From assembly GCA_019187405.1 (NCBI GenBank), contig JABAQZ010000020.1, positions 104,865-145,961 of the forward strand: 41,097 bases of DNA, read 5' to 3'. The stretch comes from Ignavibacteria bacterium. Its GTDB lineage: Bacteria > Bacteroidota > Ignavibacteria > Tepidaquicellales > Tepidaquicellaceae. Below, piece after piece: positions 8,966 to 17,967 of the stretch. Numbering within the stretch: the first letter of the stretch is position 1; each line of letters opens with the position of its first letter. The notes under the pieces are model-generated. The model ran no database searches. It was given only the letters and a program-made list of their open reading frames with translations, and had not been told where the DNA came from. The position numbers were made by a program, and so were the translations under genes.

Positions 8966-9002
8966 AAATCCCGGAATTCAATCGGATTCCGGGATTTTTT
9001 AT
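8966..9002 (+). terminator. Rho-independent terminator of the atp operon
   Basis: A perfect 12-bp stem AAATCCCGGAAT/ATTCCGGGATTT (8966-8977 with 8986-8997) with an 8-base loop runs into a T-tract (GATTTTTTATTT). It lies 21 bases after the atpG stop and marks the operon end, confirming that atpD and atpC are not part of it. Confidence 0.92.
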
Positions 9003-9083
9003 TTAAAATTGGAAAATGATTTCTTAACTTAAAGCAAAGTTATTCGTATAATTCTTGTGAAATTCATAAAAATTTAATTACAC

Positions 9084-10166
9084 TTGTCCGAACAGAACAT
9101 CATAAAAAAAATTTACAATTTCTACTCAAAGGATCTTACCGCCGTTGAATTTGAAAAGCTGATTTTAAAGGACACACCGGAGAAATACAGGTATTACATC
9201 AGGAGCATGGATAAATCTGAGAATTCAAAGAGCAAGCCGGTTGAATTTTTCAGATTCATAAAAAACTTTGCGCTGGCATTTTTAAGAAAGCTGAGTCCTG
9301 TAATCAGAGTAATTTATACTGCAGTGATTATAATATTTATTCTGGCATGGATGAACGATAAATGGGATTGGGCGATGTTGTCGTTCATCGTGCTGAACAT
9401 ATTGATAATGTTTGAGATAGCAGACAAGCTTACGGCACGTGACGAGCTTGAAGTAGCAAGTGACGTTCAGAAAAACCTGATTCCTGACAGTGCGCCTTAC
9501 GATAAAAACTTCCAAACATCGTTTTATTATGAATCCGCAAAAGAAGTTGGTGGAGATTTTTTAGATTTCATAAAAAGAAACGACGGTAGTTATCTGATAT
9601 CCATCGGAGACATATCGGGCAAAGGAATGTCAGCGGCATTATACATGCTTCAGGTAAGGCTTCTTCTAAGATATATTGCCGGGCAGTCGCAGAATCCGCG
9701 ATGCATACTATCAATTTTAAATAAAAATATTTTTGAGCATGTAAAGAAAAACCTTTACTTCAGCATTTCATTAATGGAAGTAAGTGAGAAGAAACTAAAA
9801 TTATGCAGGGCAGGACATACGCCGCTGTTATATTTTAATTCAAAAGAAGGAATCTGTAGAGCAGTAAAACAAAACGGTATGGCAATTGGTCTTAACAATT
9901 CCGGACTTTTTGAAAAGTCGATTGAGGAAACTGAGATCGAGACTAACAGTAACGATATACTTGCACTTTATTCAGATGGATTAACCGAAACAATGAATTA
10001 CTGTAAGGAAGAATTCGGCACAGAGCGTCTCAAAGCAATTATCACTGAACACAGCGGCAAATCAGCTGAAGAAATTAAGAAGTGCATTATTACTGCAATA
10101 GAAAAATTCAGAGGTTATGCTGAAGTTCATGATGACATTACTCTTATAATAATGAAATCATTATAA
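9084..10166 (+). CDS. Membrane-anchored SpoIIE/RsbU-type PP2C serine phosphatase
   Basis: A 360-residue protein with a short N-terminal cytosolic part, two closely spaced membrane helices (residues ~72-115, VIRVIYTAVIIIFILAWM and AMLSFIVLNILIMF), then a linker and a SpoIIE domain from about residue 120. The metal-binding aspartates are all present: Asp158 in VGGDFLDF, Asp176 in GDISGKG, Asp298 in YSDGLTE and Asp350-Asp351 in HDDITLI, so it should be active. Such proteins dephosphorylate anti-sigma-antagonist (STAS) proteins in partner-switching pathways. No STAS or anti-sigma kinase gene is adjacent, so its partner is unknown. The start is TTG at 9084, and an ATG further in would remove part of the N-terminal region. 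It is separated from the atp operon by a terminator. Confidence 0.88.
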   Translation: MSEQNIIKKIYNFYSKDLTAVEFEKLILKDTPEKYRYYIRSMDKSENSKSKPVEFFRFIKNFALAFLRKLSPVIRVIYTAVIIIFILAWMNDKWDWAMLSFIVLNILIMFEIADKLTARDELEVASDVQKNLIPDSAPYDKNFQTSFYYESAKEVGGDFLDFIKRNDGSYLISIGDISGKGMSAALYMLQVRLLLRYIAGQSQNPRCILSILNKNIFEHVKKNLYFSISLMEVSEKKLKLCRAGHTPLLYFNSKEGICRAVKQNGMAIGLNNSGLFEKSIEETEIETNSNDILALYSDGLTETMNYCKEEFGTERLKAIITEHSGKSAEEIKKCIITAIEKFRGYAEVHDDITLIIMKSL

Positions 10167-10862
10167 ACTAATATCTGCGGCAGAGAATAATTCCCAAAAG
10201 ATTTTTTTTCAGGCAAGAATATTAAAGTCTCTTATAAATGATAGTTCGCAAACCATCTTACATTTACATCACATTTATACTAACAATTTTCTAACACTGT
10301 TAACTATTTACATAGCTGCGGATAATACATGGATGATTTTTTGGATAATGTTATCATGATTTATTTTGCAGAAATTGATTTCATTGAAGGGATTTGATAA
10401 AAACACGCCGCCATTGTCTTCCGGATTAATATTGCCTTCATTAATTTTGAAAATACAACTTAGGTAACTACGCCGTTTATGATATATTTTGATTTTACAA
10501 AAAAAATATTCGGGAGAAAAGTGACACTGATATGGAATTTATTTTATAGGGGAATACTTCTGAATATGTTTCATTTACAGTATTGTCAGTTACGTTTGCA
10601 ATTTAGAGATTGTCATTTGCTCAGCTGAATCTATAAGGATTCAGATTTATTGCAGTGAGGCTTCAGTGCATTATCGTTCCTGCAGCGGTGCTTTACCATC
10701 GGCTGACATTCAGTAGAAAATTAAGAATTAAGCATAAGTGTGAGATAAGATAAGGAATATTTGATAACGGTTTTTGTAGCCGTTAAATGTATTTCAAACA
10801 AACTATTAATTAAGAAAATCATTTTTTATATTGAAAAAAAAACAGCGAGGAGAAAATTTAAA
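10167..10862. other. Long intergenic region ahead of the peptide transporter operon
   Basis: Nearly 700 bp without a convincing gene. No tRNA or other structured RNA, and no strong hairpin. An open frame continues upstream of the transporter gene to 10761 but has no ribosome binding site and would destroy the lipoprotein signal, so I treat it as leader. AGGAG at about 10848-10852 is the binding site for the ATG at 10863. The region may carry promoters that I cannot identify. Confidence 0.55.
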
Positions 10863-12827
10863 ATGGTATTGAGAAAACTATTTTTCTTAACGGCATTATT
10901 AATATTACCGCTTTTGTTTATTTCATGCGGAGGCAAAGAAAATAAGAAAACGAACTCAGCGGGAATGAACACTCAGCCGATTTCAATAAAGCAATTCGAT
11001 ACACCTTCAGGAGCTGATCCTTCGGTCAGCGCAGAAATGGGTGGAGAAGGGTTTACGGGTGAAGGATGGACAACGAATACAAATTACAACAGTATAGGAG
11101 ATCCAAAAGCCACAAAGGGCGGACAGATCAACTGGTCGATTCCTGACTTTCCGGCAACATTAAGACTACTTGGCAAGGATGAAAATTCTTATTATACTAG
11201 GATGGCACAGACGATGATGTATGAATCGATGCTTGATCAGGATCCAGTGAATGAAGAATATACGCCGAGACTTGCAACTCACTGGAAAATTTCAGATGAT
11301 AAAAAATCTTTTAAGTTCAGAATAAATCCAAATGCAAGATGGGCAGACGGTAAACCAGTGATTGCAGATGATTATATAGCAACGTTTAAGCTGCTGCTTG
11401 ACCCGGGACTGCTGACGGGAGGCGATGAGTATTACAAAGAAAATTTTGACATGCCCGTTGCCGAAAGCAAGTATATAGTTTCAATAAATGCAAAGAAAGT
11501 AGGATGGCTTTATTTTGCAAGTGCGGCAGGGATCAGATTAATGCCGGCTCACATCATAGGAAACATAACCGGTAAAGATTATCTGGAAAAATATAATTAT
11601 GATTGTGTACCCGGAAGCGGACCTTATTACATAAAGAAAGAAGATGTGGAAAAAGGCAGAACCATAACAATGAGAAGATTGAGCAATTATTGGGGGGAGA
11701 AAGAAAAATTTGCATCGGGTTTATACAACTTTGACATAGTAAGAACGGAAGTTATTCAGGACGAAACTTTAATGTTTGAGAAATTCAAAAAAGGGGAGAC
11801 GGATGTTTACAACGTAAACAGAGCTCAATGGTGGGCAGAAAAAACTGATTTTGATGAAGTTAAAAGAGGATTGGTACAAAAGAGAAAAATTTACAATCAG
11901 AATCCGGGAGGATTATCGGGAATTGTAATGAACATGAGAAAGCCTCCTTTTGATGACATCAAGGTTAGAAAGGCATTTTCAATGCTTTATGACAGAAAGA
12001 AATTCAATGAAAAACTATTCTTTAATTCATATACACCCATAAAGTCGCATTTCTCCGGGACAGTTTATGAAAATCCGAATAATCATTTGGTAGAGTTTAA
12101 TTTAGACAGTGCGATACTTTTACTTGAAGAAGCAGGGTGGAATGAGAAAAATGCTGAAGGATATAGGATGAAGAACGGAAAAATGTTTGAAGTGGACATG
12201 ACATTTACACAACCGAGTCAGGAAAGATATTTTACAATATTTCAGGAAGATTTGAAAAAAGCCGGAGTGAAGCTTAATCTGAAACAAGTTGACGGAACGA
12301 CGTCTTTTAAAATAGGAAATGAAAGGAGCTTTACTTTAATCCCTGCTAATTGGGGCGGACAGAATCCTCCAAATCTTGAATTCAATGTTACCACAAAAAC
12401 TGCCGATGATCCAAACAGCACAAACTGGTCGGGGATTAAAATTCCGGAGATAGATGTAATAGCTGATCAATATGCGACAACATTTGATAAGAAAGAAAGG
12501 ATATCACAAGTAAGGAAAGTTGATGCAATGCTTGTTGAACAGCAGCCATATATTTATGGTTGGTATGCCAATTATCAACGGATTCTCTTCCATAATAAAT
12601 TCGGTTATCCGAAATGGTATTTGTCGAGGTTTGATGATTATTACGGCGGTAAAGAGCTGGGAATATTTGCCATTTGGTGGATTGATCCGGAAAGATTTGC
12701 TGCATATCAGGAAGCATTAAAGGATAAAACAAAATCATTAGCAGTCGGTGAAGTGGAAGAAAAATTCTGGATTGATTTAAAAACCAGGGAAGATAAAGGT
12801 GAAGTAGTAATGTTAACGCCTCAATAA
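10863..12827 (+). CDS. Peptide ABC transporter substrate-binding lipoprotein (family 5)
   Basis: The extracytoplasmic binding protein of the transporter that follows. Its signal peptide (VLRKLFFLTALLILPLLFIS) ends in the lipobox FISC with lipidated Cys22. The mature part has the family 5 signatures YTPRLATHWKISDDKKSFKF, WADGKPVIADD and VRKAFSMLYDRKKFNEKLF. KGGQINWSIPDFPATLR near residue 80 recalls YejA-type proteins, as do the permeases downstream. I chose ATG 10863 (654 residues) because an AGGAG precedes it and the signal peptide then begins correctly. The upstream start would give an implausible 34-residue extension. Substrate is presumably oligopeptides; which ones cannot be told. Confidence 0.9.
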   Translation: MVLRKLFFLTALLILPLLFISCGGKENKKTNSAGMNTQPISIKQFDTPSGADPSVSAEMGGEGFTGEGWTTNTNYNSIGDPKATKGGQINWSIPDFPATLRLLGKDENSYYTRMAQTMMYESMLDQDPVNEEYTPRLATHWKISDDKKSFKFRINPNARWADGKPVIADDYIATFKLLLDPGLLTGGDEYYKENFDMPVAESKYIVSINAKKVGWLYFASAAGIRLMPAHIIGNITGKDYLEKYNYDCVPGSGPYYIKKEDVEKGRTITMRRLSNYWGEKEKFASGLYNFDIVRTEVIQDETLMFEKFKKGETDVYNVNRAQWWAEKTDFDEVKRGLVQKRKIYNQNPGGLSGIVMNMRKPPFDDIKVRKAFSMLYDRKKFNEKLFFNSYTPIKSHFSGTVYENPNNHLVEFNLDSAILLLEEAGWNEKNAEGYRMKNGKMFEVDMTFTQPSQERYFTIFQEDLKKAGVKLNLKQVDGTTSFKIGNERSFTLIPANWGGQNPPNLEFNVTTKTADDPNSTNWSGIKIPEIDVIADQYATTFDKKERISQVRKVDAMLVEQQPYIYGWYANYQRILFHNKFGYPKWYLSRFDDYYGGKELGIFAIWWIDPERFAAYQEALKDKTKSLAVGEVEEKFWIDLKTREDKGEVVMLTPQ

Positions 12828-12831
12828 TCGA

Positions 12832-13863
12832 ATGACGACATATTTTTTACGAAGATTTCTGCTGATAATTCCGACTTTCTTTGGGATTACTTTAATTACT
12901 TTCTTGATACTTCAGATTGTACCTGGCGGACCGCTTGAGATGGAAATTATGAAGATCCGTATGGGAGGACAAACGAAAGGCTCCGAATCAGGAAGCAATA
13001 CAGGGACTACACAAAACATACCTCAGTCAGCAATAGAGGAGCTTCAGAAATTTTATGGATTTGATAAACCCATTCATCAAAGATATCTCATTTGGATAGG
13101 AAATCTTTTTAAATTTGATCTTGGAAAATCCTATGTTTATTCCGAGCCGGTGCTGGATGTAATCACATCGAGATTTCCTGTTTCTATTTATTTTGGTTTG
13201 ATTGGATTTATGCTTACGTATATTGTATGCGTACCGCTTGGAGTTTATAAAGCCGTAAAAAACGGTTCGACTTTTGACTTTTTATCTTCAGCAATAGTAT
13301 TCATCGGTTATGCAATACCAGGATTTGCTTTTGGAGCATTAATGCTTGTGCTTTTTGGAGGCGGAAGTTTCTGGGATGTATTTCCTTTGGGAGGATTCAG
13401 GTCAACTGATTACGAGTCGCTTTCATTTACAGGTAAAATAACAGATCAGATACATCACACAATACTCCCGGTGATGAGTTATGTGATAGGCAGTTTTGCA
13501 ACACTCACAATACTTACGAAAAATTCTGTCATAGAAAATTTAAGTCAGGATTATATAAGGACGGCATTTTCAAAAGGATTGTCGGAGAAGAAGGTCATAT
13601 TCGGACATGCATTAAGAAATTCACTTATACCGATTTCAACAGGGCTGGGGCATGCAGTATCGCTAGTGCTTGCCGGGAGCATACTTATTGAGAAAGTATT
13701 TAACATTAACGGAATCGGGCTGCTCAGCTACGATTCGATTGTTCAGAGAGATTATCCCGTTGTAATGGGAATACTTGTAATATCATCTTTACTGCTTTTG
13801 ATAGGAAACATACTATCTGATGTTTTGTATGCGATTGTTGATCCGAGGATAAGATTTAAATAG
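12832..13863 (+). CDS. Peptide ABC transporter permease, OppB/DppB/YejB type
   Basis: An inner membrane permease of 343 residues, four bases after the binding protein. The N-terminus TTYFLRRFLLIIPTFFGITL, with IVPGGPLE after it, is the standard OppB/YejB start. The EAA coupling loop that contacts the ATPase is seen as AFSKGLSEKKVIFGHALRNS. The GGPLE motif and the long first periplasmic loop resemble YejB more than DppB. It forms a heterodimer with the next gene product. Confidence 0.93.
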   Translation: MTTYFLRRFLLIIPTFFGITLITFLILQIVPGGPLEMEIMKIRMGGQTKGSESGSNTGTTQNIPQSAIEELQKFYGFDKPIHQRYLIWIGNLFKFDLGKSYVYSEPVLDVITSRFPVSIYFGLIGFMLTYIVCVPLGVYKAVKNGSTFDFLSSAIVFIGYAIPGFAFGALMLVLFGGGSFWDVFPLGGFRSTDYESLSFTGKITDQIHHTILPVMSYVIGSFATLTILTKNSVIENLSQDYIRTAFSKGLSEKKVIFGHALRNSLIPISTGLGHAVSLVLAGSILIEKVFNINGIGLLSYDSIVQRDYPVVMGILVISSLLLLIGNILSDVLYAIVDPRIRFK

Positions 13864-13878
13864 ATGCAATAAAAAATC

Positions 13879-14940
13879 ATGAAAGAAAAAAAAGAAAACA
13901 ATAAAGTTTCTACTTCTTTATTCAGGAAACGCTGGAAGAAGTTTAAGTCGCTTAAAAGAGGATACTATTCTTTTTTAATAATTCTGACATTGTATCTTAT
14001 ATCGTTTATACTGCCGATTTTTATTGGAAGAGATGCGCTAATAGTAAAATATAATGGAGAATTTTACTTCCCGATTTTTAAGTATCAGTCAGCCGAATCG
14101 CTCGGACAAAATCTTCAAGGCGAAGCAAACTACAGACTTCTGAAAAAACAATATCAGGAAGAAGGAGGCGATAACTGGGTATTTATGCCAATATATCCAT
14201 ACGGACCGAATGAAAATCTGCTGAGCGAGCTCGAAGGAAATCCGCCTCATCCTCCTTCGTCAGAGCATTGGGCAGGAACCGACGACAGAGGAAGGGACGT
14301 TTTCGCAAGACTTGCTTATGGATTTAATATTGGACTTTCATTTTCAATAATAGTAACATTGTTTGCTTATTTTATCGGCATTTCAGTAGGAGGCACACTT
14401 GGATTTTACGGCGGTAAGATTGACATATTCGGATTAAGGCTGATAGAGATGTGGAGTACCATTCCTTTTCTATATACAATAATCATCATCAGCTCGATTA
14501 TTCAGCCGAATTTTATACTGCTTACATTTGTGCTGACATTATTCGGATGGATAGGAATAACTTATTATGTAAGAGGCGAATTTTACAGAGAGAAAGCGAG
14601 AGATTATGTATCAGCTGCTGTATCAATGGGAGCAAAAAACAAGACGATAATATTCAGGCACATATTACCGAATTCACTAACACCGGTAATTTCCTTTGCT
14701 CCGTTTGCAATTGTTGCAAATATATTTTCACTTGTATCGCTGGATTTTCTGGGCTTCGGATTGCCGCCGCCAACGCCGAGCTGGGGACAGTTGATGCAAC
14801 AGGGACTTGTTAATATTGAATATTGGTGGCTGATAGCGACTCCGCTTGTTTCCATGTTTCTTACCTTGTTGTCAATAACATTTATTGGGGAAGCAATCAG
14901 AGAGGCATTTGACCCGAAAGTATATTCAAGATTAAGATAA
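13879..14940 (+). CDS. Peptide ABC transporter permease, YejE/OppC type
   Basis: The second permease, 353 residues. After the first helix it carries a ~100-residue periplasmic segment including KYNGEFYFPIFKYQSAES and NPPHPPSSEHWAGTDDRGRD. That long segment with a 'Y-GxxYFPxF' element is characteristic of YejE and not of ordinary DppC, so this is probably a Yej-like system. The EAA loop is VSMGAKNKTIIFRHILPNSL. A strong C-terminal EAIREAFDPK completes the family pattern. Confidence 0.92.
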   Translation: MKEKKENNKVSTSLFRKRWKKFKSLKRGYYSFLIILTLYLISFILPIFIGRDALIVKYNGEFYFPIFKYQSAESLGQNLQGEANYRLLKKQYQEEGGDNWVFMPIYPYGPNENLLSELEGNPPHPPSSEHWAGTDDRGRDVFARLAYGFNIGLSFSIIVTLFAYFIGISVGGTLGFYGGKIDIFGLRLIEMWSTIPFLYTIIIISSIIQPNFILLTFVLTLFGWIGITYYVRGEFYREKARDYVSAAVSMGAKNKTIIFRHILPNSLTPVISFAPFAIVANIFSLVSLDFLGFGLPPPTPSWGQLMQQGLVNIEYWWLIATPLVSMFLTLLSITFIGEAIREAFDPKVYSRLR

Positions 14941-14978
14941 TACATTAATTCAGAGAAAGGATTATATTAGAAAATTTC

Positions 14979-16073
14979 ATGCAGAAAAAACTTGTCGAAA
15001 TAAAAAATCTGAAGACTTACTTTTTTGTTGAGGCAACAGACAAGCAGATTGCCGAGAAAACGCAGCGTGTAGATTCATCTTTAAATGAATTATATCAAAA
15101 GGACAGTTATCTTAAAGGTAAAGTTCCTGCAAAAGCTGTTGATGATGTAAGCTTTGACATAATCGAAGGCGAGGTATTGGGAATAGTTGGTGAATCTGGT
15201 TCAGGTAAGTCTGTTACTGCATATTCAATAACCCGTTTGATACCAGATCCTCCGGGAAAGATAGTCGGCGGTGAAGTAATTTTTAAAGGAGTAAATTTAC
15301 TTGATTTATCGTTTGATGATATGAAAAAATACAGAGGGAAGGAGATTGCTATGATATTTCAGGAGCCGATGACATCGCTAAATCCAGTCATGAAGATCGG
15401 AGATCAGATCACTGAGGTAATACTTCGTCATGAAAAGATTACAAAGGAAGAAGCCGAGAAGAAAGCCGTTAACATGCTCGAGTTGGTTGGAATCCCTTCT
15501 GCCGAAAGCAGGCTGAAAGATTATCCACATCAGTTCAGCGGAGGGATGCGTCAGAGAGTTATGATAGCAATGGCACTTTCATGTCACCCGGCTTTGCTGA
15601 TAGCAGATGAGCCCACGACTGCGCTTGACGTAACGATACAGGCGCAGATACTTGAACTAATGTTAAGACTTAAGAAAGAAAGAATGGAGGCAGCGATACT
15701 GTTGATTACTCATAATTTAGGGGTTGTAGCTGAAATGTGCGACAGGGTAATAGTGATGTATGGCGGTAAAATTCAGGAAATTGCCGATGTGGATTCATTA
15801 TTTGAAAAACCACTTCATCCGTACACGGTTGGATTGCTTTCGTCATTACCTGATCCTGACAATCCAAAAGAAACATTGCAGGCAATCCCGGGAATAATTC
15901 CGCACATACTTGAGTTACCGGCGGGCTGTAAATTTTCTACCCGATGTTCAAAAGTATTTGAAAAATGTCTGGAAGTCGAACCTACGTTGATAAATGTAAG
16001 CGCAAACAGATACGTAAGATGTCATTTATATGAAGAAGGAAAACAAATTTCAATAGGCACAGAAAATAAATGA
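14979..16073 (+). CDS. Peptide ABC transporter ATP-binding protein, OppD/DppD type
   Basis: One of two ATPases that drive the transporter. Walker A is GESGSGKS, the ABC signature is FSGGMRQRV, Walker B is LLIADEPTTALD, and the H-loop is LLITHNLG. The C-terminal oligopeptide/dipeptide domain has four conserved cysteines (CKFSTRC, KC and VRC) that in relatives hold an iron-sulfur cluster. Unusually, about 35 residues (EATDKQIAEKTQRVDSSLNE onwards) are inserted between the first beta strand (NLKTYFF) and AVDDVSFDI, where OppD normally has only a few. The stop overlaps the next start (ATGA). Confidence 0.94.
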   Translation: MQKKLVEIKNLKTYFFVEATDKQIAEKTQRVDSSLNELYQKDSYLKGKVPAKAVDDVSFDIIEGEVLGIVGESGSGKSVTAYSITRLIPDPPGKIVGGEVIFKGVNLLDLSFDDMKKYRGKEIAMIFQEPMTSLNPVMKIGDQITEVILRHEKITKEEAEKKAVNMLELVGIPSAESRLKDYPHQFSGGMRQRVMIAMALSCHPALLIADEPTTALDVTIQAQILELMLRLKKERMEAAILLITHNLGVVAEMCDRVIVMYGGKIQEIADVDSLFEKPLHPYTVGLLSSLPDPDNPKETLQAIPGIIPHILELPAGCKFSTRCSKVFEKCLEVEPTLINVSANRYVRCHLYEEGKQISIGTENK

Positions 16074-17071
16074 AACCTGAAAACATATTAGAAGTAAAAG
16101 ATTTAAAAGTTAAATTTCCCGTAACCGGCGGATTATTTCTCAGAAAAGTTGCTGAAGTAAAAGCTGTTGACGGTGTTAGTTTTGAGTTAAGGAAGGGCGA
16201 GACCTTGGGATTGGTAGGAGAGTCCGGCTGCGGAAAATCGACCATTGGTAAAGCCATCATAAACATTTTAAAATTTTCTGCTCCGGATGTTGAGATAACG
16301 GGTGAAGTTTATATGCGGATAGAAGACAAGGAAGTAAATCTGCTTGAATTAACGAGAGGAGAAATTAGAGAATACAGAGGTATGATACAGATGATTTTTC
16401 AGGATCCATATTCGTCTTTAAACGCAAGAATGTCAGTCGGGCAGATAATTGAAGAGCCGATGCTTTATCATACCGATCTTAATAAGAAGCAAAGAACGGA
16501 AAGAGTATCATGGCTGCTTGAAAAAGTAGGTCTTCAAACTGAACAATCCAAACGGTATCCGCATGAATTTTCGGGTGGTCAGCGGCAGAGGATTGGTATT
16601 GCGAGGGCATTGAGTACTAACCCCAAAATCATAATAGCCGATGAGCCGGTATCAGCGCTTGATGTTTCAATTCAGGCTCAGGTTATCAATTTACTTCAGG
16701 AGCTGCAAGGTGAATTTGATTTAAGCATTTTATTTATCGCGCATGATCTGTCTGTTGTTGAGCACATCAGTTCAAGGATTGCCGTAATGTATTTAGGAAA
16801 CATAGCCGAGCTTGGACCTGGTGAAAGAATATATCACAAGCCGATTCATCCATACAGTAAAGCATTATTATCCGCTGTTCCGTTGCCTAATCCTAAATTA
16901 AAGAATAAAGAAAGAATAATTTTAAAAGGAGACGTACCTACTCCTATGAACAAGCCAAGCGGCTGCGGATTCAGGACGAGATGTCCCATAGCAAGAAAAG
17001 AATGTGCTGATTTTATTCCTGAGCTTGAGATCAAAGAAGAGCAGCATTATGCCGCATGTCCTTTTGTGTAA
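16070..17071 (+). CDS. Peptide ABC transporter ATP-binding protein, OppF/DppF type
   Basis: The second ATPase, 333 residues, translationally coupled to the first by a 4-base ATGA overlap. Walker A is GESGCGKS, the signature FSGGQRQRI, Walker B IIIADEPVSALD and the H-loop LFIAHDLS. The C-terminal cysteine motif (CGFRTRCPIARKEC and ACPF) is also present. In E. coli-type Yej systems the two ATPase halves are fused in YejF; here they are separate, so the operon is a hybrid of Yej-like permeases with Opp/Dpp-style ATPases. Confidence 0.94.
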   Translation: MKPENILEVKDLKVKFPVTGGLFLRKVAEVKAVDGVSFELRKGETLGLVGESGCGKSTIGKAIINILKFSAPDVEITGEVYMRIEDKEVNLLELTRGEIREYRGMIQMIFQDPYSSLNARMSVGQIIEEPMLYHTDLNKKQRTERVSWLLEKVGLQTEQSKRYPHEFSGGQRQRIGIARALSTNPKIIIADEPVSALDVSIQAQVINLLQELQGEFDLSILFIAHDLSVVEHISSRIAVMYLGNIAELGPGERIYHKPIHPYSKALLSAVPLPNPKLKNKERIILKGDVPTPMNKPSGCGFRTRCPIARKECADFIPELEIKEEQHYAACPFV

Positions 17072-17172
17072 ATTTAATTTCCAATCACAGATATAGTTTG
17101 CATCTTTCACTTTAAGTGATCGTAAATAACAGATGTAAACAGAGTATAAATTACCGCATTTTTAATAATCTC

Positions 17173-17190
17173 TTGCAATATTTATTGTAA
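17173..17190. promoter_or_regulatory. Candidate operator palindrome upstream of the TetR gene
   Basis: TTGCAATATTTATTGTAA is an imperfect 18-bp palindrome with 8-base arms and one mismatch. It lies 53 bases before the TetR start. Size, symmetry and position fit a TetR dimer site that would autoregulate the gene and perhaps the efflux genes. The area is very AT-rich, so chance symmetry is possible. Confidence 0.35.
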
Positions 17191-17242
17191 ATTTAAAAAA
17201 ATAAATTTAGATACCTTGAAAGAATAAAATATTATTATTAAT

Positions 17243-17914
17243 TTGGAAACCAATAAAACGAAAATAGTTTCTTTGAAAAATACACATCCCGCTTTAGAAG
17301 AGAGAAATAAAATCCTCAAATATACTCGTGATAAGTTCTATAAGGAAGGATTTTATAAGACATCAATGGATGAGATTGCCGGGGAGCTTCACGTCAGCAA
17401 AAAAACCATATATAAATATTTCCCTTCGAAAGATAATCTCATAAAAGAAATCTGCAGTCATACTACAAAAGAATTAATCAATGTTGTTGATAAAATTGTC
17501 GACGGGAAAGAAGATGTAGTTTTAAAATTTATTAAGCTGATGAACATGTACGGCGGATTTTTGAGCGGAGTCAGTGATAAATGGTTTAACGATATCAGCA
17601 TACATGCTCCGAAATTAAAAAAGGATATTGAAGTTAAAAGGAATGAAAAAATAGTTTTCATCATGAAAAAGTTGCTTGAGCAAGGTAAGAAAGAAAAGCT
17701 CATTGTAAATTATCCGACGGATCTTATAATTCAGATTTTTATTTCTTCTCTCAAGTCTGCACTGAACAGTGATTTTCTGATAATGAGCAGATTTTCAATG
17801 TCTGATGCGTTTAGACAAACTTATGAAATTTTACTAAACGGTATTTTGACAAATAAAGGCAAAGAAAAATACAGCAGGGAAAAACAGAAACTTTCTAAAT
17901 ACTTATTAGTATAA
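17243..17914 (+). CDS. TetR/AcrR-family transcriptional regulator
   Basis: A 223-residue repressor with the TetR helix-turn-helix at residues ~30-72 (FYKTSMDEIAGELHVSKKTI followed by YKYFPSKDNL). The all-helical C-terminal half is the ligand-binding and dimerisation domain and shows no family-specific signature. The start is TTG at 17243. It sits directly upstream of the TolC/adaptor/RND genes in the same direction, so it most likely controls that efflux operon and itself. The inducer is unknown. Confidence 0.9.
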   Translation: METNKTKIVSLKNTHPALEERNKILKYTRDKFYKEGFYKTSMDEIAGELHVSKKTIYKYFPSKDNLIKEICSHTTKELINVVDKIVDGKEDVVLKFIKLMNMYGGFLSGVSDKWFNDISIHAPKLKKDIEVKRNEKIVFIMKKLLEQGKKEKLIVNYPTDLIIQIFISSLKSALNSDFLIMSRFSMSDAFRQTYEILLNGILTNKGKEKYSREKQKLSKYLLV

Positions 17915-17967
17915 TCGTATATTGGAATGAGTAATATAAGAAAAATTAAAAAATTAGTAATGAAATT

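Noticed and set aside
10761-10862. Upstream extension of the binding-protein gene to an earlier start.
   Set aside because: It would put 34 residues before a perfect lipoprotein signal peptide. The AGGAG sits just before the internal ATG at 10863.
17188-17209. TAAATTT/AAATTTA inverted repeat next to the candidate TetR operator.
   Set aside because: Made only of A and T in an AT-rich region; symmetry of this kind is expected by chance.
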